The notes under the pieces were generated by a model that was not told where the DNA came from, did not search any database, and worked only from the letters and a program-made list of their open reading frames with translations. Positions 46,965 through 56,305 of a stretch of DNA of 64,000 nucleotides are shown here, one piece after another. This DNA is from CAZMHL01 sp045605445 (lineage in GTDB: Bacteria > Bacillota > Clostridia > RGIG6154): positions 1-64,000 of the forward strand of contig JAZUPZ010000006.1 of the NCBI GenBank assembly GCA_045605445.1, given 5' to 3'. Positions within the stretch are counted from its first letter, which is position 1; every line of letters starts with the position of its first letter. The translations under genes were made by a program, and so were the position numbers.

Positions 46965-46993
46965 TTGTATTTTGTTTTTTTGTAATGTATAAT
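46965..46993 (+). promoter_or_regulatory. Promoter of the metF-metH operon
   Basis: TTGTAT (46965-46970) and TATAAT (46988-46993) with a 17-base spacer, about 30 bases before metF. The leader is too short for a SAM riboswitch or T-box. Confidence 0.65.
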
Positions 46994-47027
46994 TACTATA
47001 TCAGAAAATTTGAAAAGAAGTGTATTT

Positions 47028-47906
47028 ATGAAAATAATTGATGTACTTAAAAATGAAAAACTGTCATTGTCCTTTGAAGTGTTTCCGCCGAAAACAGATT
47101 CTTCTTTTGACAGTGTAAAAAAAGCTACGGAAGAAATAGCAAAGTTAAAGCCCTCTTTTATGAGTGTCACTTACGGCGCCGGAGGAGGCACAAGTAAATA
47201 TACTCTTGATATTGCAGAAAATATAAAAAAAACATACGGAGTATCCACTCTTGCTCATCTTACCTGTGTTTCATCCACAAAAGAAACTGTTAAAGCAAGA
47301 ATAGAAGAACTGAAAAAAGCAGGAATTCAGAATGTAATGGCGTTAAGAGGAGATCTTACGCCTGAAATGGAAAATGAAGACAGAAGTAAATGGAGTTACA
47401 GGCATGCTGCCGAATTGGTTTACGAATTAAAACAAAGCGGAGCCGATTTTTGTATCGGAGGGGCTTGTTATCCTGAAGTGCATCCGGAAAGTGAAAATCA
47501 GAAGGACGATATAAAGCATCTGAGGGAAAAGGTAGATGCCGGCTGTGAATTCTTAACAACACAAATGTTTTTTGACAACAACCTTCTTTATAATTTTCTT
47601 TATAAAATAAGAGAAGCCGGAATAACTGTTCCTGTTGTAGCGGGAATAATGCCTATTACAAATGCGAATCAGATTGAAAGGGCAATTAAACTTTCAGGGT
47701 CTTTTATGCCGCAGAGGTTTAAAAGTCTTGTTGACAAATTCGGTTCCGATCCTGCTGCTATGAAGCAGGCGGGAATAGCTTATGCAACCGACCAGGTTAT
47801 AGATTTATTTGCAAATAATATTACAAATGTTCATGTTTATTCTATGAACAAACCTGAAGTTGCAGAAAAAATTCAAAGTAATCTTTCGGATATACTGGGG
47901 AAGTAA
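47028..47906 (+). CDS. metF: Methylenetetrahydrofolate reductase
   Basis: Reduces methylene- to methyl-tetrahydrofolate, the methyl donor for MetH. SFEVFPPKTDSSFDSV is the N-terminal signature, and SVTYGAGGGTSKYTLDIA and VMALRGDLTPE are flavin/folate blocks. The ATG start at 47028 gives 292 residues; an upstream TTG at 47010 has no site. It is followed with no gap by the reactivation protein and then metH, so all three are one operon. Confidence 0.95.
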   Translation: MKIIDVLKNEKLSLSFEVFPPKTDSSFDSVKKATEEIAKLKPSFMSVTYGAGGGTSKYTLDIAENIKKTYGVSTLAHLTCVSSTKETVKARIEELKKAGIQNVMALRGDLTPEMENEDRSKWSYRHAAELVYELKQSGADFCIGGACYPEVHPESENQKDDIKHLREKVDAGCEFLTTQMFFDNNLLYNFLYKIREAGITVPVVAGIMPITNANQIERAIKLSGSFMPQRFKSLVDKFGSDPAAMKQAGIAYATDQVIDLFANNITNVHVYSMNKPEVAEKIQSNLSDILGK

Positions 47907-48572
47907 ATGGATAATAACAAAGTTTTCGTAAAAGAATTTGAAATATCTGCCATTAACAGAGAAGAAATCTTAAGGTATTTCGGAGCTAAGGAATGGACTG
48001 TTGAAACTGAAAAAATTCTTGAGGATTGTCTTTTGGAGTGCAGAGGAAAAATAGCTTATAAGGCTTGCTGGATAAAGCTTCCGGTAAAGTGTGAAAACTC
48101 TGCTGTCTGCTTTCCGGAATTTTCACTTATAAGCGAAGGCTTATCAAAAAATCTCAATGGGTGCAGCGAAGCTGTAATCTTCGGAGCAACTCTTGGTACC
48201 GGAATTGATTTTCTTGTGGGCAAATACGGAAGAATTTCTCCTGTTAAAGGGTTAATGTTTCAGGCTATAGGAACAGAAAGAATAGAAAGCTTTTGTGATG
48301 AGCTTTGTGCATATCTTTCCAAGGAAACGATCGGGTGGGTGAAGCAAAGATTCAGCCCGGGATATGGGGATTTGCCTCTTGACAGCCAGAAAATAGTTTT
48401 CAAAACACTCGACTGTGCAAGAAAAATAGGGTTAACTCTTAATGAAAGCCTGCTGATGTCGCCAACAAAGTCTGTTACGGCAATAGTGGGAATTTTTGAT
48501 GATTGCAGAGAAGCGGAAAAGCATAATTGCAAAAATTGTAAAAAAGAAGATTGTGTTTTTAGGAGAACATAG
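47907..48572 (+). CDS. Stand-alone methionine synthase reactivation (AdoMet-binding) domain protein
   Basis: Corresponds to the C-terminal activation domain of MetH, which binds AdoMet and remethylates oxidised cob(II)alamin. RFSPGYGDLPLDSQ carries the R-x-x-x-G-Y motif, and LNESLLMSPTKSVTAIVG is the following conserved block. In E. coli MetH this domain is fused; here it is a 221-residue protein between metF and the short metH. It ends in a cysteine-rich tail, CKNCKKEDCVFR, with three closely spaced cysteines that could bind a metal or cluster. Confidence 0.9.
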   Translation: MDNNKVFVKEFEISAINREEILRYFGAKEWTVETEKILEDCLLECRGKIAYKACWIKLPVKCENSAVCFPEFSLISEGLSKNLNGCSEAVIFGATLGTGIDFLVGKYGRISPVKGLMFQAIGTERIESFCDELCAYLSKETIGWVKQRFSPGYGDLPLDSQKIVFKTLDCARKIGLTLNESLLMSPTKSVTAIVGIFDDCREAEKHNCKNCKKEDCVFRRT

Positions 48573-48574
48573 TT

Positions 48575-50950
48575 ATGAATATACTTGACTTTATGAAAAA
48601 TAATATAATCTGCCTTGATGGCGGAATGGGAACTCTTCTTCAGGAAAAAGGACTTGCTCCCGGTGAATATCCCGAAAAATGGAATGTTACACATCCGGAA
48701 ATCATAAAGGAAATCCATAAAAAATATTTTGACGCGGGAAGCAATGTGGTAAGTACAAATACTTTTGGTGCCAATCTTTTGAAATTTTCCGGTGAAGAGC
48801 TTGAGGAAATAATAAAAACAGCCTTTGAAAATGCAATATATGCGAAGGAGCATTCCGTTTCACAAAAGGAAAAGTTTGTTGCTCTCGATATTGGTCCTTG
48901 CGGAAGACTTTTAAAACCTTACGGCGATTTTGATTTTGAAGATGCGGTTTCGCTTTTTGCGGAAACCGTTAAACTTGGAGTAAAATATGGAGCAGACCTC
49001 ATTATTATAGAAACGATGAATGATTGCTACGAAACAAAGGCGGCTGTTTTGGCAGCAAAGGAAAACAGCAATCTTCCTGTTTTTGTTTCAAATGCTTACG
49101 GAAGTGACGGACGTCTTATGACAGGCGCTTCTCCGGAGGTAATGTGTACAATCCTTGAAGGGCTTAATGTAGATGCTATAGGAGCAAATTGCTCTTTTGG
49201 GCCAAAACAATTAAGGTGCGTAATGGAAAAACTCATTGAGGTTTCGTCTCTCCCGGTAATTTTAAAACCAAATGCAGGACTTCCGAAAAGTGTGGAAGGA
49301 AAAACTGTATATGATGTAACAACAGAAGAATTTGCAGATGAAATAGAGAATCTTGTGAAAAAAGGCATCAGAGTTGTTGGCGGATGCTGCGGTACTACTC
49401 CCGAATATATAAAACTTGTTTCGGAGAAAATTGCAGATTTGAAGCCGGTTGAAATAACTCAAAAAAACATAACATCTGTGTGTTCTTATTCAAAAACGGT
49501 AACTTTCGACAAAGAGCCTGTTCTTATAGGGGAAAGAATAAATCCTACGGGTAAAAAACTTCTTAAGGAAGCTCTGAAAAATAATGATATGGATTATGTT
49601 CTTCGCGAGGGCATAAATCAGCAGGAAGCCGGTGTGCATATTCTTGATGTCAATACCGGAACGCCGGATGTTGATGAAGTTCAAATGCTTAAAAAGGTAG
49701 TTTGTGAACTGCAGACGGTAACCGATCTGCCACTTCAGATTGATACATCTGACCCGAAAGCAATGGAAGATGCCTTAAGACGTTATAACGGAAAAGCAAT
49801 GATAAATTCCGTTAATGGTAAAAAAGAGAGTATGGAGGCAATTTTTCCACTTGCCAAAAAATACGGCGGTCTTATTGTTGCGCTTACACTTGATGAAAAC
49901 GGAATTCCTTCAGATGCAGAAGGAAGAGTTGAAATAGCAAGAAAAATCCTTAAAACGGCAGAAAAATACGGTATCGGCAAAAAAGATATTATTTTTGACA
50001 CTCTTGCAATGACCGTAAGTGCCGATCCTATGGCGGCGGTAAATACAATAAAGGCGCTTGAAATAATAAAAAATGAGCTTAAGTGTCACACTTCTCTTGG
50101 GGTATCAAACGTGTCCTTTGGACTCCCGACGAGGGATGCGGTTAACAGTACATTTTTTGCTTCTGCTTTAGAAAGAGGGCTTTCGGCAGCTATAATGAAT
50201 CCTTATTCAAAGGATATGATGAAGGTTTATTATGCTTATCGTGTTCTCAATAGCTTTGATGAAAATTGTTCTGAATATATTTCATATATGCAGGAGAATA
50301 CAGAAGAAAAAAATGTTTTAAAATCTGATGTTAATATTACTTTAAAAGAAAGTATTGTTAAAGGACTTAAAGAACAGGCGGGAGAAATCTGCAGTGAAAT
50401 GCTTAAAAACACAGAACCTCTTGAAATTGTTCAGAATGAAATTGTCCCTGCCCTTGATTCCGTCGGAGCTGATTACGAAAGCGGAAAAGCATATCTTCCT
50501 CAGCTTCTTATGAGCGCAGAGGCTGCAAAAAGCGCCTTCGGAAAAATTAAGGAAGTAATGGATAAAGGGAAAGAAGCTGCAGGAGGTAAGTGCGATTTTG
50601 TAATTGCTACCGTAAAAGGGGATATTCACGATATAGGCAAAAATATAGTCAAATTGCTTCTTGAAAATTACGGGTTTAATGTTTATGATCTTGGAAAAGA
50701 TGTTGCACCTGAAACTGTAGTTGAGAGGGTTGTAAATCTTCATGCTCCCTTGGTTGGGTTAAGCGCTCTTATGACAACAACCGTTCCGGCAATGGAAGAA
50801 ACAATAAAACTGTTAAGAAAAGAGGCTCCTTGGTGTAAAATAGTAGTAGGCGGAGCAGTTCTGACAAAAGAGTATTCCCAAAATATAGGTGCAGATAAAT
50901 ATGCCAAAGATGCAATGGAAACTGTAAGATATGCTGAAAGTATACAGTAA
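48575..50950 (+). CDS. metH: Cobalamin-dependent methionine synthase, short form
   Basis: Transfers methyl from methyl-tetrahydrofolate to homocysteine through B12. Domains in order: homocysteine-binding barrel (start to about 290, zinc cysteines in GANCSFGP and VGGCCGTTP), pterin-binding barrel (about 320-575, starting GERINPTGKK), B12 cap, and B12 domain with the DIHDIG motif, the axial His being about residue 685. It is 791 residues against about 1230 in E. coli because the reactivation domain is the separate upstream protein. Confidence 0.95.
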   Translation: MNILDFMKNNIICLDGGMGTLLQEKGLAPGEYPEKWNVTHPEIIKEIHKKYFDAGSNVVSTNTFGANLLKFSGEELEEIIKTAFENAIYAKEHSVSQKEKFVALDIGPCGRLLKPYGDFDFEDAVSLFAETVKLGVKYGADLIIIETMNDCYETKAAVLAAKENSNLPVFVSNAYGSDGRLMTGASPEVMCTILEGLNVDAIGANCSFGPKQLRCVMEKLIEVSSLPVILKPNAGLPKSVEGKTVYDVTTEEFADEIENLVKKGIRVVGGCCGTTPEYIKLVSEKIADLKPVEITQKNITSVCSYSKTVTFDKEPVLIGERINPTGKKLLKEALKNNDMDYVLREGINQQEAGVHILDVNTGTPDVDEVQMLKKVVCELQTVTDLPLQIDTSDPKAMEDALRRYNGKAMINSVNGKKESMEAIFPLAKKYGGLIVALTLDENGIPSDAEGRVEIARKILKTAEKYGIGKKDIIFDTLAMTVSADPMAAVNTIKALEIIKNELKCHTSLGVSNVSFGLPTRDAVNSTFFASALERGLSAAIMNPYSKDMMKVYYAYRVLNSFDENCSEYISYMQENTEEKNVLKSDVNITLKESIVKGLKEQAGEICSEMLKNTEPLEIVQNEIVPALDSVGADYESGKAYLPQLLMSAEAAKSAFGKIKEVMDKGKEAAGGKCDFVIATVKGDIHDIGKNIVKLLLENYGFNVYDLGKDVAPETVVERVVNLHAPLVGLSALMTTTVPAMEETIKLLRKEAPWCKIVVGGAVLTKEYSQNIGADKYAKDAMETVRYAESIQ

Positions 50951-50987
50951 ATATTTAAACGGCACACCATAAAATGATTTTGAAATA

Positions 50988-51016
50988 TTGACAAAGAAAA
51001 CTAAATGTGGTACAAT
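50988..51016 (+). promoter_or_regulatory. Promoter of the riboswitch-controlled phosphodiesterase gene
   Basis: TTGACA (50988-50993) and TACAAT (51011-51016) with a 17-base spacer. The transcript starts just before the c-di-GMP riboswitch. Confidence 0.8.
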
Positions 51017-51020
51017 TTAT

Positions 51021-51116
51021 GAAAATTTAGTTGAATATTTGGCAAATCCGCTGAAAAACGGAGACGCAAAGCTTGATGGCTAAGTGTTTATCATATGCTC
51101 GATCGGCTGCAATTTC
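51021..51116 (+). ncRNA. Cyclic di-GMP-I (GEMM) riboswitch
   Basis: GGCAAA (51041-51046), the stem TCCG/CGGA with an A-rich loop, the hallmark GACGCAAAGC (51063-51072), then GATGGCTAAG and GATCGGCTGC follow the GEMM-I order. The class binds c-di-GMP. The following gene codes for a c-di-GMP phosphodiesterase, which supports the call. The loop of the first stem is larger than the usual GAAA, and the closing P1 helix is weak by eye. Confidence 0.85.
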
Positions 51117-51160
51117 ATACATTCCCTTTTAGGGGGGTGTCTGTTGTTGCAGTCTTTTTT
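51105..51160 (+). terminator. Riboswitch-linked terminator
   Basis: GGCTGCAA (51105-51112) pairs with TTGCAGTC (51147-51154), with an inner ACA-CCC/GGG-TGT stem, and six T follow. Its 5' arm is also the 3' end of the riboswitch, so the two folds compete. Confidence 0.85.
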
Positions 51161-51223
51161 ATATAAAAATGACCTCGTTGAGTTAACTTTGGAAAATAAA
51201 AAAATAAAAAAAGAGGTGCTCCT

Positions 51224-53368
51224 ATGGGAGAAAATTTAACAAAGGATGAATCGAAAAAAGATTCCTCAACGGCTACAATTAACGGCAAAAACATTGAGGA
51301 AATAATAAAAAACTATTCAGATATGCTGGAAGTGCTCTGCGGCAGTACAGATGATTTTTTGTTTTTGCTTGACATAAAAAATGACAAAAACAGATTTTTC
51401 GGTGCAATTGATGAGGAATATGCTGTCAACAGAAAAGGTGAAACAACAAATACAATATCGGAAATGCTGGAAATTGTACATCCTGCAGATTGCGATATGG
51501 TTGAAAACAAGCTTAAGGAAATTACTGACGGTATTAAAGAAGTTCTTAATGTTGAATGCCGATTAATTAACAAAAAAGGTGAATCTGTCTGGGTAAGTTG
51601 CCGTGGAAATGCTATAAAGGATGATGTCGGAAAACCCGCTTTGATGGTTGGAAGAGTGTCAAGAGAAGCATTAAAGTATCTTTTTAATCCATTGACAGGC
51701 TTGTTCAATCAGTTCAGATTGTTGCCCGAATTAAAGAGAAAGCTTGAAGGAACAGATGGTGGAGTTATGCTTTTGGTTGATATAGATGATTTGTCCGCCA
51801 TAAACTTAACCCATGGAAGAAAATACGGGGATGAACTTCTTAAGGGGCTTGCTGCTGCTCTTGAAAGCTTGTTAGAGGTTGGAAAGGTTTATCATACCGA
51901 AAGAAATTGTTTTGCGGCGTGTCTTGATTCGGGTGATGATGAAGCTGCTGTCGACGTATTTGCCCGACTTCAGACTTTGATGGGTGACAAGTGCACGGTT
52001 TCTGCAAGTGTGGTACCTTTTGATAAAGGGGCGTTTGATGATGAAAATGCTCTTTTTGATTCTGCGAAAATAATACTCAGGAAAGCTAAAAACAAAGGTC
52101 AGAATACTATTGAATTTTTTTCAAAAGAAAAAATCAAACAGAAAATTTCATCCGTTGAATTGCTGGAGGAACTCCAGGAAAGTATAAACAACAATTTTGA
52201 GGGCTTTTTTATTAACTACCAGCCTCAGGTTAAATCGGGAAGTTATGAACTGTTTTCTGCCGAGGCGCTTGTTCGCTATAAATCAAGAACAGGTGAGAGG
52301 ATTTTTCCGGATGAATTTATATCCCTGCTTGAGCAGACAAAACTTATTGTAAATGTTGGAAAGTGGGTCCTTGAACAGGCTTTGATTCAGTGCCGTGAAT
52401 GGCGTCGCACAATAAAAGATATGCATATAAGTGTGAATTTTTCAATGGTTCAGTTCAGGGATGAGCTTATTGTAAGCGATGTTCTTGGGGTTCTTGAAAA
52501 AACCGGAATGCCGGGCGAAGCTCTTACTATTGAACTGACAGAATCAATTCCTGTTGAGGAAATTGAACATTTCAAAAACATAATCAAGGAGTTGAAGAAG
52601 CACGGAATTAAAATTGCGATTGATGATTTTGGTACCGGGTATTCAAATATTGCATATTTAAAACAGCTTAATGTAGATGAAATAAAGATAGACAGAATGT
52701 TTGTGAAGGGGATAGAAGAAAATTCATATAATTACAGAGTTGTAAGTAACACTCTTGATTTTGCTAAAATGAATTCAATCCGCATATGTTGTGAAGGTGT
52801 TGAAACAATAAAAGAACTTGTTGTATTGGAAAGTCTTTTTCCTGATATTATGCAGGGATATCTTTTTGATAAGCCTTGTGATGAAGAAGAATTCAAAGAA
52901 AAATATTTATATCCGAAAAACAAAAAATACCTTGAGCGCGTCAAGTTTATTAAAGAACTTTATCAGTACAAAAATGAAATGAACACAATTCATTTCAGTG
53001 CAAAGGATATTTTAAGAGAAACAAATGTAGGGCTGTGGGTTGTTCGTATAAATGAAAAAGAACAGCATTACGAAATGCATGCCGACGAAACAATGGAGCG
53101 GATAATGGGTATTGATAAAAAGTATACTCCCAGCGAATGCTATAACTTCTGGTATAGTCGTGTAAACGAAGAGTACCGTGATTATGTTGATAAAAACATA
53201 CAGGTTATGGCGTCTATTGATAAGGTTGTTCAGTTGCAATATCCCTGGCAACATCCGCAACTGGGAGAGGTGATTGTGCGCAGCAACGGAAGAAGAACCA
53301 AAGATACCGACGGTATGTTTGTTCTTGAAGGTTATCACAGAATTCTTACAAACATTAAAGAGGTGTAG
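51224..53368 (+). CDS. PAS-GGDEF(degenerate)-EAL-PAS c-di-GMP phosphodiesterase
   Basis: A soluble 714-residue signalling protein. An N-terminal PAS-like domain (about 40-148) is followed by a GGDEF-fold domain (about 155-300) whose signature is lost (ERNCF at 226-230), so it should not make c-di-GMP. The EAL domain (about 310-565) keeps EALVR (347-351), VNFS, ELTES and IDDFGTGYS, so it should degrade c-di-GMP. A C-terminal PAS-like region (about 590-714) follows. It is controlled by the upstream riboswitch, which senses its own substrate. GAGGTG precedes the start. Confidence 0.9.
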   Translation: MGENLTKDESKKDSSTATINGKNIEEIIKNYSDMLEVLCGSTDDFLFLLDIKNDKNRFFGAIDEEYAVNRKGETTNTISEMLEIVHPADCDMVENKLKEITDGIKEVLNVECRLINKKGESVWVSCRGNAIKDDVGKPALMVGRVSREALKYLFNPLTGLFNQFRLLPELKRKLEGTDGGVMLLVDIDDLSAINLTHGRKYGDELLKGLAAALESLLEVGKVYHTERNCFAACLDSGDDEAAVDVFARLQTLMGDKCTVSASVVPFDKGAFDDENALFDSAKIILRKAKNKGQNTIEFFSKEKIKQKISSVELLEELQESINNNFEGFFINYQPQVKSGSYELFSAEALVRYKSRTGERIFPDEFISLLEQTKLIVNVGKWVLEQALIQCREWRRTIKDMHISVNFSMVQFRDELIVSDVLGVLEKTGMPGEALTIELTESIPVEEIEHFKNIIKELKKHGIKIAIDDFGTGYSNIAYLKQLNVDEIKIDRMFVKGIEENSYNYRVVSNTLDFAKMNSIRICCEGVETIKELVVLESLFPDIMQGYLFDKPCDEEEFKEKYLYPKNKKYLERVKFIKELYQYKNEMNTIHFSAKDILRETNVGLWVVRINEKEQHYEMHADETMERIMGIDKKYTPSECYNFWYSRVNEEYRDYVDKNIQVMASIDKVVQLQYPWQHPQLGEVIVRSNGRRTKDTDGMFVLEGYHRILTNIKEV

Positions 53369-53406
53369 ATCCGTTATACGTATTTGAATCAAACGGGTAC
53401 ACATAT

Positions 53407-53438
53407 AAAAAAAGAGAACACCAGGTGTTCTCTTTTTT
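53407..53438 (+). terminator. Terminator after the phosphodiesterase gene
   Basis: AGAGAACACC pairs perfectly with GGTGTTCTCT and is followed by a T-run. Confidence 0.9.
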
Positions 53439-53485
53439 GCTGGAATTCTTCAGAAACACAAAAAAGAAAGAAATGGCTTAAATCC

Positions 53486-53514
53486 TTGCTTTTTACGTAC
53501 TATTATGATATAAT
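53486..53514 (+). promoter_or_regulatory. Promoter of the diguanylate cyclase/polysaccharide operon
   Basis: TTGCTT (53486-53491) and TATAAT (53509-53514) with a 17-base spacer, 80 bases before the start. No riboswitch is seen in this leader. Confidence 0.6.
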
Positions 53515-53594
53515 AAATTTATATGTTAAAATGTGTGTTTTATATATTTAAACAGTCTGAGCAAATATATTTTTTATGAAAGAAGATGTAGTTG

Positions 53595-55892
53595 ATGGCA
53601 TCAACATACGAACGAAAAAAAAGAAAACAAAATAATATTATATATACTATTGTTACTGCTATTTTAATATGCGCGGTTTTTCTTGCTATGGTTACGTCTT
53701 TTTATCAGCGTGCAGAGGATGATGCCTATGAAATGCTTCATATTCAGACCAAGCAGATTAAGGACGATCTTACTTTGCAGTTGAAATCAGACAGAGAAAA
53801 TCTTGTTACTATGGCAAACTTTGCAGCAAAGCTTTATTCTGACGGAGAAAGCTATAATCTTATGTTTGAATCGTTCAAACCAATCGGTTTGATTTCTAAT
53901 ATTGGTATTTTGAACCGTGATAACACCTTTGTTACCAAGATGGGAACAATTGATTTAAACGGAAAAATTTCTTTTGAAAAAGAAGCTGCATATGGAGAGT
54001 ACATAAGCGGAAGAATTCCCGATCTTACGGGTGGTGGCAAAGAAATTATAAGAAGTGCAGTTCCGATTAAAGTCAACGGTGAAACCGTTGGGGTTTTATA
54101 TGGTGTAATTCCGCTGGATGTCATAGGTGAGAAGTATGTCAATATGGCAAAAGAACTGGATGCTCAGCTTTTTGTTTACGATAAAGAAAGCTGGAAATTT
54201 GTTATAGACACAATCGACGAAGAACCGGGAGAACTGTCAAATTTCAAAGACAGGGAATACAATGATAATTATTCCTATGCTTCTCTGGTAACGACAGATA
54301 AAGGCTTTTCTTCGTTTAAGTCAATAATAACAGGGGAAGATTTATATGTTCATTATTCTACCCTTGAAGATTTTGACTGGGGTATTATGCTTGCACGTTA
54401 TGAAACTCAGGTGTTCGAGGTAACACACGAAATATCAAAGACTCTGATTATAATTTTTGCAATTATGATTTTGATTATATCAATTTATCTTGAATTGATA
54501 ATGAGAAGTGAAAGAAACAGAGCAAAATTGAATTCAGAGTCTTCTTCCATAAGAAAGCTCCTTCTTGACATAAATCAGCAGAACGAAAATATAACTGCTG
54601 CACTAAAAAGAATTAAAGAATTTTCAGGTTCACGTTCTGCATTTTTCGCGGATACAGACGGTGAGGATTTTTGTTATATCAAACCATCTCTTAAGGAAAA
54701 ACTTTTAATCGGTGATGACAGAAAATATTTTCATAGTGAAATTTTCAGATACGCTGCAAATGTTAACACAAATAAGTCCTCTATCGGATTTATGCAGATT
54801 ATTCCCAATGTTCATCTTTTGAAAACTAATTCTGAGTTGTACCACTTTTTGTCAGAACACGGAATTAAGGATGTGTCCTTTGCAATTATTGCAGATAAGA
54901 ATAATCATGTGAGTGTTCTGGGAACTATTAACCCGAAAAAGAGTTCATTTATACGAAAACTCATCGAAGATGTTTCGGTTTGTTTTACAATTGCACTATA
55001 TAATAAAAAGCATCTTAATAAAACCGAACTTGCTGCAACAACTGACTCTCTTACAGGAGCTTTGAACCGTGTTGCATACAAGAAAGATATTTGTATATTT
55101 GACAAAGAAATGCCGAAAGATTTTTCCTGTATTTATATTGATGTCAATGAGCTTCATATTAGAAATAACAAATACGGTCACGCGGCAGGCGATGAAATGC
55201 TTGTTTATATCGCTAATTCATTGAAAGAGGTGTTTTTCGGACACAGTATATACCGTATGGGCGGTGACGAGTTTTTGGTATTTACAAAGGATATCTCTTA
55301 TGAGAATGTTAAACGCAACATAGAAATCTTTGTTGAACAATTGAAGCCAAAAGATTACAAAGTGGCAATCGGTACATCTCACGGAACGCAAAACGTAAAA
55401 TGTGAAGAGCTGGTTCGTGAGGCTGAAATAAAAATGTACGAAGCAAAAGCTCAGTATTATCAGAACAAAGAACAAATAGGCGTTTCTGAAGATGCTGATA
55501 AAAAATACAGTCAGGTGAAAACAGGAATCAGGGAAATTGATGCAATGATATCTGTCCTGAAAGAGCATTATAACGGCATATACAGAGTATCTCTTGAAAC
55601 TGATAATGCCCACAGAATTCTTATGCCTGCATACCTTGGCTACAAAGAGGATGAAGCAAACTTTTCAAAGTTACTTATAAAATATATCAATGACATTGTT
55701 CATCCGGATTTTCATAGGGCAGTAACAAGCTTCCTTAATTATGAAGCAATTAAAAGACAAATATCAGAGGGGAAAACACCGTCAATTACATATAACAAAG
55801 TTAATGGCGAAACGGTAATACTCAGCGTGTATAATCTTGCTGAAAACAACGATGAAACCGGAGATACTCTCTGGGTATTTGCCAGAGGCTGA
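53595..55892 (+). CDS. Membrane-bound sensor diguanylate cyclase
   Basis: A 765-residue signalling protein. A membrane segment (about 16-36), an external Cache-like sensor (about 40-280) and a second membrane segment (about 284-302) are followed by a GAF-like region (about 330-475), then a GGDEF domain with DSLTGALNR and an intact RMGGDEF at about 554-560. No RxxD inhibitory site is seen before it. A PAS-like C-terminus (about 645-765) follows. It should make c-di-GMP in response to an outside signal. ATG at 53595 is preceded by TTG at 53592; both have a weak site. It is 14 bases before the polysaccharide genes. Confidence 0.88.
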   Translation: MASTYERKKRKQNNIIYTIVTAILICAVFLAMVTSFYQRAEDDAYEMLHIQTKQIKDDLTLQLKSDRENLVTMANFAAKLYSDGESYNLMFESFKPIGLISNIGILNRDNTFVTKMGTIDLNGKISFEKEAAYGEYISGRIPDLTGGGKEIIRSAVPIKVNGETVGVLYGVIPLDVIGEKYVNMAKELDAQLFVYDKESWKFVIDTIDEEPGELSNFKDREYNDNYSYASLVTTDKGFSSFKSIITGEDLYVHYSTLEDFDWGIMLARYETQVFEVTHEISKTLIIIFAIMILIISIYLELIMRSERNRAKLNSESSSIRKLLLDINQQNENITAALKRIKEFSGSRSAFFADTDGEDFCYIKPSLKEKLLIGDDRKYFHSEIFRYAANVNTNKSSIGFMQIIPNVHLLKTNSELYHFLSEHGIKDVSFAIIADKNNHVSVLGTINPKKSSFIRKLIEDVSVCFTIALYNKKHLNKTELAATTDSLTGALNRVAYKKDICIFDKEMPKDFSCIYIDVNELHIRNNKYGHAAGDEMLVYIANSLKEVFFGHSIYRMGGDEFLVFTKDISYENVKRNIEIFVEQLKPKDYKVAIGTSHGTQNVKCEELVREAEIKMYEAKAQYYQNKEQIGVSEDADKKYSQVKTGIREIDAMISVLKEHYNGIYRVSLETDNAHRILMPAYLGYKEDEANFSKLLIKYINDIVHPDFHRAVTSFLNYEAIKRQISEGKTPSITYNKVNGETVILSVYNLAENNDETGDTLWVFARG

Positions 55893-55906
55893 CGGGGGAA
55901 ACATAA

Positions 55907-56305
55907 ATGATTCTGCAACTGATTAAGTTTGGTATAGTAGGTGTTATTGCCGCCACGGTTGATGTTGGCGTTCTTGTAGCCTTGAAAGAACTGGTATATA
56001 TGGATGTGTTGTTTGCTTCAGCAATATCCTTTTGTGTTTCGGTTACCGTAAACTATCTTTTGAGTATGTCCTTTGTATTCAAAAGTAAAAACCAAAGTAA
56101 GCTTAGGGAGTTTGTAATATTTGTTCTCCTCGGCGTTGGCGGTTTAGGCTTAAACCAGCTTATTTTATGGATTGGAGTAAGGTTTACTTCCGTATATTAT
56201 CTGGTAGTGAAATTGCTTGCTATGGTAATAGTTCCGGTTTATAATTTTATAACAAGAAAAATATTTCTTGAATCAAAGGATGGGAAAAATGAACAGAGTT
56301 TTTAA
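55907..56305 (+). CDS. GtrA-family membrane protein
   Basis: A 132-residue protein with four membrane segments, starting LIKFGIVGVIAATVDVGVLV and containing FCVSVTVNYLLSMSFVFK, typical of GtrA. Members are thought to flip lipid-linked sugars or to support polysaccharide assembly. It is the first envelope gene after the diguanylate cyclase and overlaps the next gene. Confidence 0.88.
   Translation: MILQLIKFGIVGVIAATVDVGVLVALKELVYMDVLFASAISFCVSVTVNYLLSMSFVFKSKNQSKLREFVIFVLLGVGGLGLNQLILWIGVRFTSVYYLVVKLLAMVIVPVYNFITRKIFLESKDGKNEQSF

Noticed and set aside
46841..47027. SAM riboswitch or T-box before metF
   Set aside because: The promoter leaves a leader of only about 28 bases and no conserved motif is present.
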